Source of the DNA: Verrucomicrobium sp. BvORR106
Lineage (GTDB): Bacteria; Verrucomicrobiota; Verrucomicrobiia; Verrucomicrobiales; Verrucomicrobiaceae
Assembly: GCF_000739655.1 (NCBI RefSeq)
Contig: NZ_BATR01000096.1
Location: 1-64,000 of the forward strand
Direction of reading: 5' to 3'
DNA length: 64,000 nt
Below the pieces are notes generated by a model, which searched no databases, was not told where the DNA came from, and saw nothing but the letters and a program-made list of their open reading frames with translations. Shown here in pieces: positions 33,997 through 41,770 of the stretch (positions are counted from its first letter, which is position 1; each line of letters opens with the position of its first letter). A program made the position numbers and the translations under genes.

Positions 33997-34710
33997 ATGA
34001 ACGCAACCCTTGAACTGGAACCCGAAGTGAAATGTGGTGGAAAGTCAAAAGTGAGACTGCAGCCGGGCTCCTGCCTGCTGGACGGTATGAAGGCCATCTT
34101 GTTCGACATGGATGGTGTCTTGATTGACTCTGAGCCGGTGCATGCCGCCTGCATTTCTGCACTGGCAGAAGAAATGGGTGGTCGGGCGCTGGAAGAGAGA
34201 GAGGTGCTGAGTTTCAAGGGGGTGCCCGAACGCCAGGTGGCGGCAGGTTTGATGCGGTTGTTTCCTGATGCAGGTCGCGAGGCGCCGGCTGTGATGAAGC
34301 GGGCGTTCGACCTGTATGTGGAGCGTTTCTCCCTGGTTAAACTCATCCCCGGGGCGCGCGAGTTTGTGCTGGTGGCCAGCGAGTCCGGTCTGCGTCTGGC
34401 GGTAGCGACCTCGGCGGCGCCCAGCATGCAGCAGATGGCGTTTGATGCGTTTGGTCTAAACGGGCTCTTTGAAACGGTGGTGACCGGCGATGACGTGAAA
34501 CGTGGCAAACCGGACCCGGAGCCGTACTTGCTCGCGGCGGAGCGCTTGGGCGTGATCCCGGCCGAGTGCTTGGTGATTGAAGATTCCATCAATGGGGTGA
34601 AGTCCGGCAAGGCGGCGGGCTGCCGGGTGGTGGGGCTCACCACGAGCTTCCCGAAAGAGACCTTGCTTGCTGCGGGTGCAGATGTGGTGGTGGATGCCTA
34701 TGGGGTTTAG
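33997..34710 (+). CDS. HAD-superfamily phosphatase (beta-phosphoglucomutase-like, subfamily IA)
   Basis: 237 residues. Motif I is AILFDMDGVLIDSEP, motif II is LAVATSAAP, and motif III/IV is RGKPDPEPYLLAAERL with VIEDSINGVKSGKAAG. It should dephosphorylate a sugar phosphate or act as a phosphosugar mutase. Family members usually begin near MKAILFDMDG (34087). The 30 extra residues from 33997 look unusual, so the start is open. It is divergent from the LysR gene. Confidence 0.9.
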   Translation: MNATLELEPEVKCGGKSKVRLQPGSCLLDGMKAILFDMDGVLIDSEPVHAACISALAEEMGGRALEEREVLSFKGVPERQVAAGLMRLFPDAGREAPAVMKRAFDLYVERFSLVKLIPGAREFVLVASESGLRLAVATSAAPSMQQMAFDAFGLNGLFETVVTGDDVKRGKPDPEPYLLAAERLGVIPAECLVIEDSINGVKSGKAAGCRVVGLTTSFPKETLLAAGADVVVDAYGV

Positions 34711-34775
34711 GCGCGCTTCGCGCTGCGCTGGTTGAGGCGCTGCGCTGGGTTGATGGGCCGCAAGGGAGGGCTCAG

Positions 34776-34802
34776 GTCTGATGTCTGGAGTCTGGCAGTC
34801 TG
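34776..34802. repeat. GTCTG repeat with 7-8 bp period
   Basis: GTCTG occurs four times at 34776, 34783, 34790 and 34798. The same motif with 7-bp spacing appears at 28803 and 28810. It lies between the HAD gene and the XRE module. Confidence 0.55.
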
Positions 34803-34828
34803 GTGTCTCTTGATCTTTTTATGTAAAA

Positions 34829-34853
34829 CATACTTTACATCATGTAAAGTATG
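34829..34853. promoter_or_regulatory. 25-bp perfect palindrome upstream of membrane protein/XRE pair
   Basis: CATACTTTACAT-C-ATGTAAAGTATG, with a further ATGTAAA half-site at 34821. It ends 32 bases before the start codon of the membrane protein gene and is the likely binding site of the XRE regulator encoded downstream. Confidence 0.75.
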
Positions 34854-34885
34854 CGCGTAGCTTGAGGCGTCACCACGACTCCCCT

Positions 34886-35305
34886 ATGCTTCCGCGCATT
34901 TTGTTGCCTCGATGGTTCAAGTGGCTGGGCGTGCTGCTCTATGTGGGCACGTTCATCTATGTGGCGGTGACGCTGCCACCGATGGATGATCTCACCTCCG
35001 GAGTGGGGCTGTTGGTGCAGTGTCTTTGCATGGCGGGCCTGCTCTTCATCACCTGCGCTCGGGAGAAGGTGGAGGATGAGTGGATCGCGCGGCTGCGCCT
35101 GACCTCATTGCAATGGGCGGTGGTGGTGCTGATCGTGGTGCGCATGTCAGTCAAGACCTATGCCTGGGCGCGGCAGGATCCCTCGGTGGACGTGGGCTAC
35201 CAGACGAACTTTATGTTGCTGGTGTATGCGCTGGTCTTCCACTCGCAGCTTTACGGCTGGCGGCTGTATGCCTGGTGGAAGGGAAGGGAGGGCGCGGATG
35301 AATGA
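34886..35305 (+). CDS. Four-helix membrane protein paired with XRE regulator
   Basis: 139 residues. Hydrophobic segments are WLGVLLYVGTFIYVAVTL, LLVQCLCMAGLLFITC, LQWAVVVLIVVRMSVKTYAW and FMLLVYALVFHSQLYGWRLY. A conserved-looking REKVEDEWIARLRLTSLQW lies between the second and third and would face the cytoplasm. Proteins with this charged loop are found with XRE regulators in other phyla, but no function is established. Its stop overlaps the start of the XRE gene by 4 bases. Confidence 0.78.
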   Translation: MLPRILLPRWFKWLGVLLYVGTFIYVAVTLPPMDDLTSGVGLLVQCLCMAGLLFITCAREKVEDEWIARLRLTSLQWAVVVLIVVRMSVKTYAWARQDPSVDVGYQTNFMLLVYALVFHSQLYGWRLYAWWKGREGADE

Positions 35306-35502
35306 AGAACCAGCTTAAGGTGGAGCGTGCTCGCCACAATCTGACGCAGCAGGATCTGGCCGATGCCGTGGAGGTGTCCCGACAGACCATCCATGCCATT
35401 GAGACGGGCAAGTTTGTGCCGTCCACGGTGCTGGCATTGAAGCTGGCTCGGCGGTTTGCGATCCGGGTGGAGGAATTGTTCGCCTTGGAAGAGGGGGACT
35501 GA
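35302..35502 (+). CDS. Small XRE-family transcriptional regulator
   Basis: 66 residues: KVERARHNLTQQDLADAVEV, recognition helix SRQTIHAIETGKFVPSTVLA, then LARRFAIRVEELFALEEGD. This is the short stand-alone XRE type. It overlaps the membrane protein gene (ATGA), so it is translated with it. It probably binds the 25-bp palindrome upstream of the pair. Confidence 0.94.
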   Translation: MKNQLKVERARHNLTQQDLADAVEVSRQTIHAIETGKFVPSTVLALKLARRFAIRVEELFALEEGD

Positions 35503-35646
35503 GTCAGTCAATCCGACAGGACGGGGTACCATTTTTTTCAGATCAAACCAGAACATCATCGCCTGTTTCCTGTCTCATCCCGGGCATTCTGCCCACCATG
35601 ATGCAGCGGGAACAGACCGGCCCAACCGTCACGTTCACCGTTCATC

Positions 35647-37080
35647 ATGAATATGAAGATTCACCGCACTCTTTTGATTATGTTTGCCTGGCTTACCAGT
35701 CTTATGACTTCCATTGCCCAACTTGCGGATCGAGCTGCCCACGATGAAGCGTGTGAACGGATCAAAGAGCGCTACAACGCCGGAGACTATGCTGCCTTGT
35801 ACAAGATGCTTTCGGCGGAGTTTCAGGAGCAGTTGAGCCTGGAAGCGACGGAGAAGTTCTTTGGCACTTCTCTGCGCGAGCCGTATGGCGAGTTCACGGC
35901 GATTACCTTTGCCTTCGCCGACAAGGAGACTCGTGTCTATGAAGTGCAGGGGGCGAAAGGCGTCTGCACGTTGCGACTGGTGGTGGACGGGCAGGGGAAG
36001 ATCGGGGGAATGATCTTTCGCCCAGGCAAGCCGAAGGCTCCTGCCGGGCAGGCCCTGCGCGCTGAGCCGAAGCATGACAATCCCCTAAAAACAGCGACGG
36101 ACAAGAAGGTGCACGAGGCGGTGCTGGAGTTTTATCTCAAGAGCAAGGTGCCCTGCCTGACGGTGGGAGTGCTGGAAGACTGGGGGACCCAGATTTACAA
36201 CTATGGGGAGACGTCTCCCGGCAGTGGCAAATTGCCCAGCGGTGAGACGATCTACGAGATCGGATCCATTACGAAGACCTTCACCGCGCTGCTGCTGGCT
36301 CAGGCGGTGGTGGAAAAGAAGGTGGCGCTGGACGCGGACATCCGCCCTCTGCTGGGACCGGGAGAATGGAGCCATCTGGCGAAAAAGAACCAGCCGATCC
36401 GGCTGGTGCAACTGGCCAACCACACCTCCGGCCTGCCGAGACTGGCGGATGACATCGACAAGCAGCAGGGCTACAATCCTCAGCAACCCTATGCGAATCA
36501 TGACTGGAAGATGATTGCGGCATTTCTGGAGCGGGTTTCCTTGAACTCCGAACCGGGGGTGCATGAGGAGTATTCCAATCTGGGCGCGGCGGTGCTGGGG
36601 CGCACGATGCAGAACGTGTGGGGAAAGTCCTATGCCACATTGGTGGAAGAGCGCATCTGCCGGCCGCTCAAGCTGGCAGATACCATGGTGGGAACCCGCG
36701 ATCCGGCGAGAATGGTGCCGGGATATGATGAAAAGGGGACTGAGACGCCAGCGTGGACTCTAGGAGACTGGGCTCCTGCCGGTGGTGTGCGTTCGACCAT
36801 GAAGGACATGTTGGTGTACCTGGAAGCTCACCTGCATCCGCGCGACGAGGCGGTGCGACTGGCTCTCACCAAAACCACGGGACAGGGGCGTGAAGCGGCC
36901 GCGCTGGGCTGGCAACTCACCCGCCTAAAGAATGGGGATGAGCTCACCTGGCACAATGGCGGGACGTTTGGGTTCAGCAGCTTCTGCGGGTTTGTTCGCA
37001 ACCGGGATTTTGGAGTGGTGGTGCTGAGCAATTCTGGAGAGTCGGTGGATGGCTTGGCGGCCAAGGTATTGAGGAAGTGA
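35647..37080 (+). CDS. Secreted beta-lactamase-fold serine hydrolase with N-terminal DUF3887-like domain
   Basis: 477 residues. Signal peptide TLLIMFAWLTSLMTSIAQ. Residues about 30-120 form a small NTF2-like domain (RYNAGDYAALYKMLSAEFQE), of the DUF3887 kind. The class C beta-lactamase/DD-peptidase fold follows: nucleophile motif SITK, the tyrosine motif YSN (EEYSNLGAAVLGR) and the third motif HNG (TWHNGGTFGFSSFCGFV). It may be an esterase or peptidase acting in the envelope. True beta-lactamase activity is not implied. ATG at 35653 is an alternative start. Confidence 0.9.
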   Translation: MNMKIHRTLLIMFAWLTSLMTSIAQLADRAAHDEACERIKERYNAGDYAALYKMLSAEFQEQLSLEATEKFFGTSLREPYGEFTAITFAFADKETRVYEVQGAKGVCTLRLVVDGQGKIGGMIFRPGKPKAPAGQALRAEPKHDNPLKTATDKKVHEAVLEFYLKSKVPCLTVGVLEDWGTQIYNYGETSPGSGKLPSGETIYEIGSITKTFTALLLAQAVVEKKVALDADIRPLLGPGEWSHLAKKNQPIRLVQLANHTSGLPRLADDIDKQQGYNPQQPYANHDWKMIAAFLERVSLNSEPGVHEEYSNLGAAVLGRTMQNVWGKSYATLVEERICRPLKLADTMVGTRDPARMVPGYDEKGTETPAWTLGDWAPAGGVRSTMKDMLVYLEAHLHPRDEAVRLALTKTTGQGREAAALGWQLTRLKNGDELTWHNGGTFGFSSFCGFVRNRDFGVVVLSNSGESVDGLAAKVLRK

Positions 37081-37090
37081 GGGTTTAGCT

Positions 37091-37109
37091 TGCGTGTTGG
37101 CTCATGAAC
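37091..37109 (+). repeat. 19-bp intergenic repeat, copy 1
   Basis: TGCGTGTTGGCTCATGAAC follows the hydrolase stop codon by 10 bases. An identical copy follows the antiporter stop codon at 39628, and similarity extends a few bases (GCGG) beyond. Confidence 0.7.
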
Positions 37110-37181
37110 TGAGCGGGATGGAGGCTTGGTGAGTGGGATTTGATGGAGAAGCGGTCAACATCTGGATGCGAAGCATCTTTA

Positions 37182-37215
37182 GGACTGCGGCGAGAGTCGC
37201 CGCTTTTGGGAGTCC
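37182..37215 (+). repeat. REP-like hairpin element A
   Basis: GGACT encloses a 7-bp hairpin GCGGCGA-GAG-TCGCCGC, followed by TTTTGGG and the closing AGTCC. Element B, a homologue in reverse orientation, lies about 110 bases downstream. Confidence 0.65.
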
Positions 37216-37290
37216 TGTGTCGGTGGAAATGCCGGATGAACGGAGCGGAGGATGTGGGCTTCGGTGGGGAACGAAGGGTTCAAGTAAATC

Positions 37291-37329
37291 ACAAGACCCA
37301 GCCAAAGCGGTGATTCTCACCGCAGTCCC
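37291..37329 (-). repeat. REP-like hairpin element B (inverted)
   Basis: On the minus strand GGGACT precedes the hairpin GCGGTGA-GAA-TCACCGC, then TTTGGCTGGGTC. Compared with element A, one stem pair has changed from C-G to T-A on both sides, so the pairing is kept. Directly beside it at 37333-37349 lies another inverted repeat, ATCCCG...CGGGAT. Confidence 0.65.
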
Positions 37330-37349
37330 AAAATCCCGCTGCGCGGGAT

Positions 37350-37543
37350 CAGCTGTTGGGGGGTGTTGAGGTGGATTGGGCGTTGTGGGAGCTTGCGGTG
37401 TTGGAGGGGGGGGCTGCTGAGTCGCCGGATCAGGCAACCCACAGGATTTTTTTCTCCAAAGAACCCGATCAAAATCGGTGCTGGACTCGTTTCCGTGGGC
37501 AACTGTTACGTTGCCATCGGGATCTCCGCCTTCTATCCTCCGC
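37350..37543. other. Leader region of the antiporter gene
   Basis: No gene is evident. A G-rich stretch at about 37375-37425 and a perfect 6-bp hairpin GGCAAC...GTTGCC at 37498-37515 lie upstream of the antiporter start. No known riboswitch fold was recognised. Confidence 0.4.
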
Positions 37544-39610
37544 ATGCATCACGTCTCTTTCCTTCAAGACCTCGCTGTTGTGATGATTGTCGCGGCGGTG
37601 GTCACGATTATTTTTCGTCAGCTCAAGCAGCCGGTGGTGCTGGGATACATTCTGGCTGGCCTGATTATCGGGCCGCATACTCCGCCGTTCCCGCTGATCT
37701 CAGATCAGCATACCATCGAGACGTTATCCGAGCTGGGGGTGATCTTCCTGATGTTCGCGCTTGGGCTGGAATTCAGTCTCAGGAAACTGACCCAGGTCGG
37801 AGTCACGGCGCTGGTGGCGGCGGCGTTTGAGATCCTGTTTATGGTATGGGTCGGCTATCAGCTGGGGCTGGCCTTCGGGTGGAACACCATGGACAGCGTG
37901 TTCCTCGGAGCCATACTCTCCATTTCCTCGACCACGATCATCATCAAGGCGCTCGAGGAGATTGGGAAGACCAGGGAGCGGTTTGCCCAGCTCATCTTCG
38001 GCATCCTGATCGTGGAAGACATCCTGGCGATCCTCATGATCGCGATGCTGTCAGCCTTTGCCACGACGGGTGAGTTGGGAATCGGTGAGGTGGCGGCTAC
38101 GGTGGGGCGCTTGAGCGCCTTCCTGGGAGTGTTGCTGGTGGCTGGCCTCATCCTTGTGCCGCGACTTCTGAACTATGTGGCCAAGTTCAAGAGCAATGAG
38201 ATGCTGCTGGTGACCGTGACGGGCTTGTGCTTTGGCGTCTCGCTCCTGGCGGTGAAGCTGGGTTACAGTGTGGCGCTTGGAGCGTTCCTCATCGGTGCCA
38301 TCATCGCGGAGGCCCGGCAGATCGCGCAGATCGAGGACCTGATGCATCCGGTGCGGGATCTCTTCAGTGCGGTATTCTTTGTGTCCATCGGGCTGCTCAT
38401 TGACCCTGCCCTGCTGGCCCAGTACTGGCTGCCCATTCTGGTCATCACGCTGGCGGTGATCGTGGGGAAGGTTCTGACGTGTTTCTTCGGCACCTTCATT
38501 GCGGGCAATGACCTGAAGTCATCCATGAGGGTGGGCATGGGGCTGGCGCAAATCGGGGAGTTCTCCTTCATTATCGCCGCGCTGGGGTTGTCGCTGAAGG
38601 TCACGAGCGGTTTCCTGTACCCCATCGCGGTGGCGGTGTCAGCGTTGACCACCCTGTCCACGCCCTACCTCATCCGCAGTTCCGACTCTGCGGTGGGGTT
38701 GCTGGTCAGGTGGATGCCGCCGGGGCTTATGGCCTCGCTGAATGCCTATACGGAATGGGTGGGCGGACTTTCCGCGAACCGTGGAAGGAAGTCCGCCGGG
38801 GTGTTCCTGCGCAAGTGGGGGTGGCAGATTGCGTTGAACCTCCTCTTGATCGCGGCGGTGTTCATTGCGGCGGTTTACTTCAAAGACCATGGCCGGGACT
38901 GGGCCTGGGTGCCGGAGATTCCTGGGGGGCAGAATGGGTGGAAGGGAGCCATCTGGCTCGCGGCCATGGTGGTAAGTCTGCCCATGATCATTGCGGCGGT
39001 GCGGAAGTGGCAGGCCTTTGGCATGCTGGTGAGTGAGATGAGTGTGAGCCGCGCCGCGGGCGGTGAACGTACCCCGGCCATCCGCGCGGTCATTTCCCAG
39101 ACGCTCTTCGTGGCCGGCTGTGCCGGGCTGGTGCTGTACCTGCTCGTGCTGAGCTCCGCGCTCCTGCCTTCCACGAACCTGCTGGTAGTGCTGGCGGTGG
39201 TGCTGGCCGGTACGGCAGTGCTGCTGCGCCGGGCTTTCATCAGGGTGCACTCCAAGGCCCAGATCGCACTGCAGCAGACGCTGAGCGAGCCTCCTGATCA
39301 ACGGGAGGTCGGAGTCTCAGGGCACGGGCACGGGCAGGTGGTGGAGGCTCCAGTGCTGCCTCCGCTGTTGCGCGAGGCTCAACTGGTGATGGTTCAGGTC
39401 ATTGAAGGCTCGCCCGTTGCTGGCAAACTGATTGCGGAGATTCAGCTGCGCACTTTGACCGGCGCAAGCATTGTGGGGATTGAGCGGGTAGCTGAAGGGG
39501 CCAATGTGATCAACCCGGGGGTGAGCGAAGAGCTGAAGGCCGGTGACACCGTGTTGTTGCTCGGAACTGAGGGGCAAATCGTAGAAGCCAGGAGGGTGTT
39601 TGGGGGGTAG
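37544..39610 (+). CDS. Monovalent cation:proton antiporter, KefB/CPA2 type, with RCK C-terminal domain
   Basis: 688 residues from ATG 37544. About 12 transmembrane helices, including the CPA2 hallmarks VVLGYILAGLIIGPHTPPF, ELGVIFLMFALGLEFSLRKL, SSTTIIIKALEE and ILIVEDILAILMI. GMGLAQIGEFSFIIAALGLS marks the later core. After extra membrane helices near residues 435-580, residues about 605-688 form a TrkA-C/RCK-C domain (SPVAGKLIAEIQLRTLTGAS, ELKAGDTVLLLGTEGQI). It should exchange K+ or Na+ for H+ across the inner membrane. The NAD-binding RCK-N domain of classic KefB is absent. Confidence 0.92.
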   Translation: MHHVSFLQDLAVVMIVAAVVTIIFRQLKQPVVLGYILAGLIIGPHTPPFPLISDQHTIETLSELGVIFLMFALGLEFSLRKLTQVGVTALVAAAFEILFMVWVGYQLGLAFGWNTMDSVFLGAILSISSTTIIIKALEEIGKTRERFAQLIFGILIVEDILAILMIAMLSAFATTGELGIGEVAATVGRLSAFLGVLLVAGLILVPRLLNYVAKFKSNEMLLVTVTGLCFGVSLLAVKLGYSVALGAFLIGAIIAEARQIAQIEDLMHPVRDLFSAVFFVSIGLLIDPALLAQYWLPILVITLAVIVGKVLTCFFGTFIAGNDLKSSMRVGMGLAQIGEFSFIIAALGLSLKVTSGFLYPIAVAVSALTTLSTPYLIRSSDSAVGLLVRWMPPGLMASLNAYTEWVGGLSANRGRKSAGVFLRKWGWQIALNLLLIAAVFIAAVYFKDHGRDWAWVPEIPGGQNGWKGAIWLAAMVVSLPMIIAAVRKWQAFGMLVSEMSVSRAAGGERTPAIRAVISQTLFVAGCAGLVLYLLVLSSALLPSTNLLVVLAVVLAGTAVLLRRAFIRVHSKAQIALQQTLSEPPDQREVGVSGHGHGQVVEAPVLPPLLREAQLVMVQVIEGSPVAGKLIAEIQLRTLTGASIVGIERVAEGANVINPGVSEELKAGDTVLLLGTEGQIVEARRVFGG

Positions 39611-39627
39611 GTTCTTGGTTCTTTCTC

Positions 39628-39646
39628 TGCGTGTTGGCTCATGAAC
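39628..39646 (+). repeat. 19-bp intergenic repeat, copy 2
   Basis: Identical to 37091-37109. It is followed by CCGTGCGG here and by TGAGCGG at the first copy. Confidence 0.7.
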
Positions 39647-39694
39647 CGTGCGGCTGAACCCATTCGCGCCCTGAAAACTTCAAACTGAAAACTC

Positions 39695-40828
39695 TCACCC
39701 GTACTTCACCCACGCGCCGCCGCCGCCGCAATGAGGGCCGCCGAGGCGGGTCTGGTTTTTGGCCGGAAGTTCGGGCAGGATCCAGACAGTCTGGCTGCGC
39801 TTGCGACGGAGGGTCTTGAGACCCAGGGAGGTCAAAATGCCCAGGACAATGAGACCGCCGAGCGACCATGCTGCGGCGGGCCAGGATCGGCCCCAGATGT
39901 CCCGGGCCTGATCCAGCAACGGTAGGGCCTCTGGAGGGGAGGGGGGAGAAACTTCGGGCATGGGATCCTGCTGGGCAGCCTGCAGCACGGGAGGAGGCTC
40001 CGGTTGGGCTGCTGCCCGGAAAGCACCCGGGTAGGCGCGTTCCATCCAGATGAGCCGGATGGAGAGCTGGGTGGCAAAGCGCTGCAACTGCTCCTCTGGC
40101 TCAGTGGCCTGAAGTGAGTCCGCAACGCAGGCGCGCAACAAGGTCTGCAGGTAGCTGGCTGGTACCACGGCAGTGACCTTGTGACTCATGAAGAGGCGTG
40201 ACCGGAGGGGCTGGCCCAAAGCGTAAACCACCAGGCACTGGTGACCTTCCAGGAGACGACCTCCGGCGATCCGTGCGAGGTCCATGCCAGCGGGAAGTTT
40301 CTGGTTCTCGTCCAGCAGCAGCATGTTGGCAGTCATGGCCGACTCCTCGGCGTGGTAGCTCAGCAGTCGGCGGAGCGTTTCCCCCTGGGTCTCTGGCAGG
40401 ACGGGATTGGGATCAAAGAGGTGATCGTCAGAGTCGGAGGACTCGCATTTGGCGAGGAAATCCGGCCCCACTTCGATGAGACGACGGGGGGCGGCGAGCA
40501 GTGGCGGAGGGCTGGGGGCTGGCTTGGGTTTGGTCTTGTTGCCCTTGGGGATGAAAAAGAAGAATCCGTCGAAGGCGCTCTTGGGGGCGGCAGGGGCGGT
40601 GGAAGCGGTGCTGTTGCCCATGCTGTCCATGCCTTCCATCTCGCGGATGAAATTCATGTCGTTGGGCAGGAGGGCGTTCTCCATCGGAGCGCCGTCCTCA
40701 GCAGGCAGGGCGCTGATCCCGTCCGCCGCGGTCCACTTGGGCAGAGGCAGCGTGTCCTCCTCTGCGGCACCGTGCAGGGACACGGTGGCGAAGAGAGTGA
40801 GGTGCAGGATGGCGAGCCGGGAGCGCAC
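39695..40828 (-). CDS. Exported membrane-anchored TPM-related protein
   Basis: 377 residues from a GTG start. Signal peptide RLAILHLTLFATVSLHGAA. There is a Pro-rich linker, then a domain with LVVYALGQPLRSRLFMSHKV and QRFATQLSIRLIWMERAYPG. Near the C-terminus are a transmembrane helix (AAAWSLGGLIVLGILTSLG), a basic RRKRS stretch and a glycine-rich tail GGPHCGGGGAW. The tail and layout recall TPM-domain membrane proteins. It is co-transcribed with the zinc-ribbon TPM gene 38 bases upstream. Confidence 0.65.
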   Translation of the reverse strand: MRSRLAILHLTLFATVSLHGAAEEDTLPLPKWTAADGISALPAEDGAPMENALLPNDMNFIREMEGMDSMGNSTASTAPAAPKSAFDGFFFFIPKGNKTKPKPAPSPPPLLAAPRRLIEVGPDFLAKCESSDSDDHLFDPNPVLPETQGETLRRLLSYHAEESAMTANMLLLDENQKLPAGMDLARIAGGRLLEGHQCLVVYALGQPLRSRLFMSHKVTAVVPASYLQTLLRACVADSLQATEPEEQLQRFATQLSIRLIWMERAYPGAFRAAAQPEPPPVLQAAQQDPMPEVSPPSPPEALPLLDQARDIWGRSWPAAAWSLGGLIVLGILTSLGLKTLRRKRSQTVWILPELPAKNQTRLGGPHCGGGGAWVKYG

Positions 40829-40866
40829 GAGTGGGAGGTAAGGGGATGCGGTTTCGGTGGAGTCTT

Positions 40867-41580
40867 CTAAATGTAAGGGAGGTCGTCACTGTCCCGTTCG
40901 CGATCTCGATCTCGCTCCCGGTGCCGCCATTCGAAATCGGCTTCCCGGACCGGGGGCGCGCTGTCGGCGGGGCGGAGTGAGCGAAGGCCGGAGCGGCCCA
41001 TAAACTCCTGGGTGGAGCCCGGAGCTTCGAGATTGCTGGAAGCTTGGGTGGGTTTCCCGGCGTGGCGCAGCAGTTTGGCCACCTTGCTCAGAGCAGAGGT
41101 CACCGCGCTGACCAACTCCCCGTGCCAGAGGGGAGTGCGGATGGTCTGAAGCACCTTTTGCAGCTTCTTGGTGGTCAGGAGGGGTTCGAGGGCGTAGCCG
41201 ACGTTGATGCCGGCACACTTCCCCACCGGATCCACAATGAGGAGAACAGCGAACTCATTGAGCTTTTTAAGCTCCTCATTGTTGAAGGCGGCGTGATTCA
41301 GGAGCCAAAAGCTGAGCTCGCCTGGGGAAAAGGAGGGGGGCAACACCCCGAAGTAGACCGCGAAGAAGACTTGAGGAAAATCGGCCTCCAAATCTTCGAG
41401 GTATTCATCGATCGCCTGGGCATCCCGGAGCCGGAGGCAGTTCGCGGCATCAGTGAGCCGGTCCAGCTGGACGAGTTTGTGGCCGAAGGTGCCAATGACG
41501 GCCGCCAGCGAGAACGCACAACCGCCGCACTCGGCCTGGGCCGGTTCGACGGGGGAGCCGCAACGAGGGCACGTCATCAT
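40867..41580 (-). CDS. Zinc-ribbon plus TPM-like domain protein
   Basis: 237 residues. A zinc ribbon CPRCGSPVEPAQAECGGC opens the protein (residues 4-21). A TPM-like alpha/beta domain follows, with FPQVFFAVYFGVLPP, KLNEFAVLLIVDPVGKCAG and NVGYALEPLLTTKKLQ matching the usual layout of TPM phosphatase-like domains. The C-terminus is a charged tail with RHRERDRDRERDSDDLPYI. There is no signal peptide, so it should be cytoplasmic. With the next gene it makes a two-gene TPM unit. Function in this phylum is unknown. Confidence 0.7.
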   Translation of the reverse strand: MMTCPRCGSPVEPAQAECGGCAFSLAAVIGTFGHKLVQLDRLTDAANCLRLRDAQAIDEYLEDLEADFPQVFFAVYFGVLPPSFSPGELSFWLLNHAAFNNEELKKLNEFAVLLIVDPVGKCAGINVGYALEPLLTTKKLQKVLQTIRTPLWHGELVSAVTSALSKVAKLLRHAGKPTQASSNLEAPGSTQEFMGRSGLRSLRPADSAPPVREADFEWRHRERDRDRERDSDDLPYI

Positions 41581-41692
41581 CTTAACTATGAAAAATAATG
41601 TAACAGTGTTAAATTATCAATCTCCATCCGCAGAGGTTGAGGTAGAGACTGTTACAATATCGTCTGTCAGGCCACCTTTTGCGGCTCTTGCA

Positions 41693-41720
41693 TTGACAAT
41701 TCTCTTCAAAAACAGATAAT
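41693..41720 (+). promoter_or_regulatory. Strong sigma-70-type promoter of the 41771 gene
   Basis: TTGACA (6/6) at 41693-41698 and GATAAT (5/6) at 41715-41720 are 16 bases apart. The start codon is 50 bases downstream. An 8-bp inverted repeat TGTAACAG/CTGTTACA (41599-41606, 41649-41656) lies upstream. Confidence 0.8.
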
Positions 41721-41770
41721 TTGCCGGAATTAGGAAAGGAATCTGCTTCCCTTCGTTCTCTCTCTTGACT

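Noticed and set aside
35647-37080. Antibiotic-resistance beta-lactamase
   Set aside because: It shares the fold and SxxK/YxN/HxG motifs but has an extra N-terminal domain, and such serine hydrolases are mostly esterases or peptidases.
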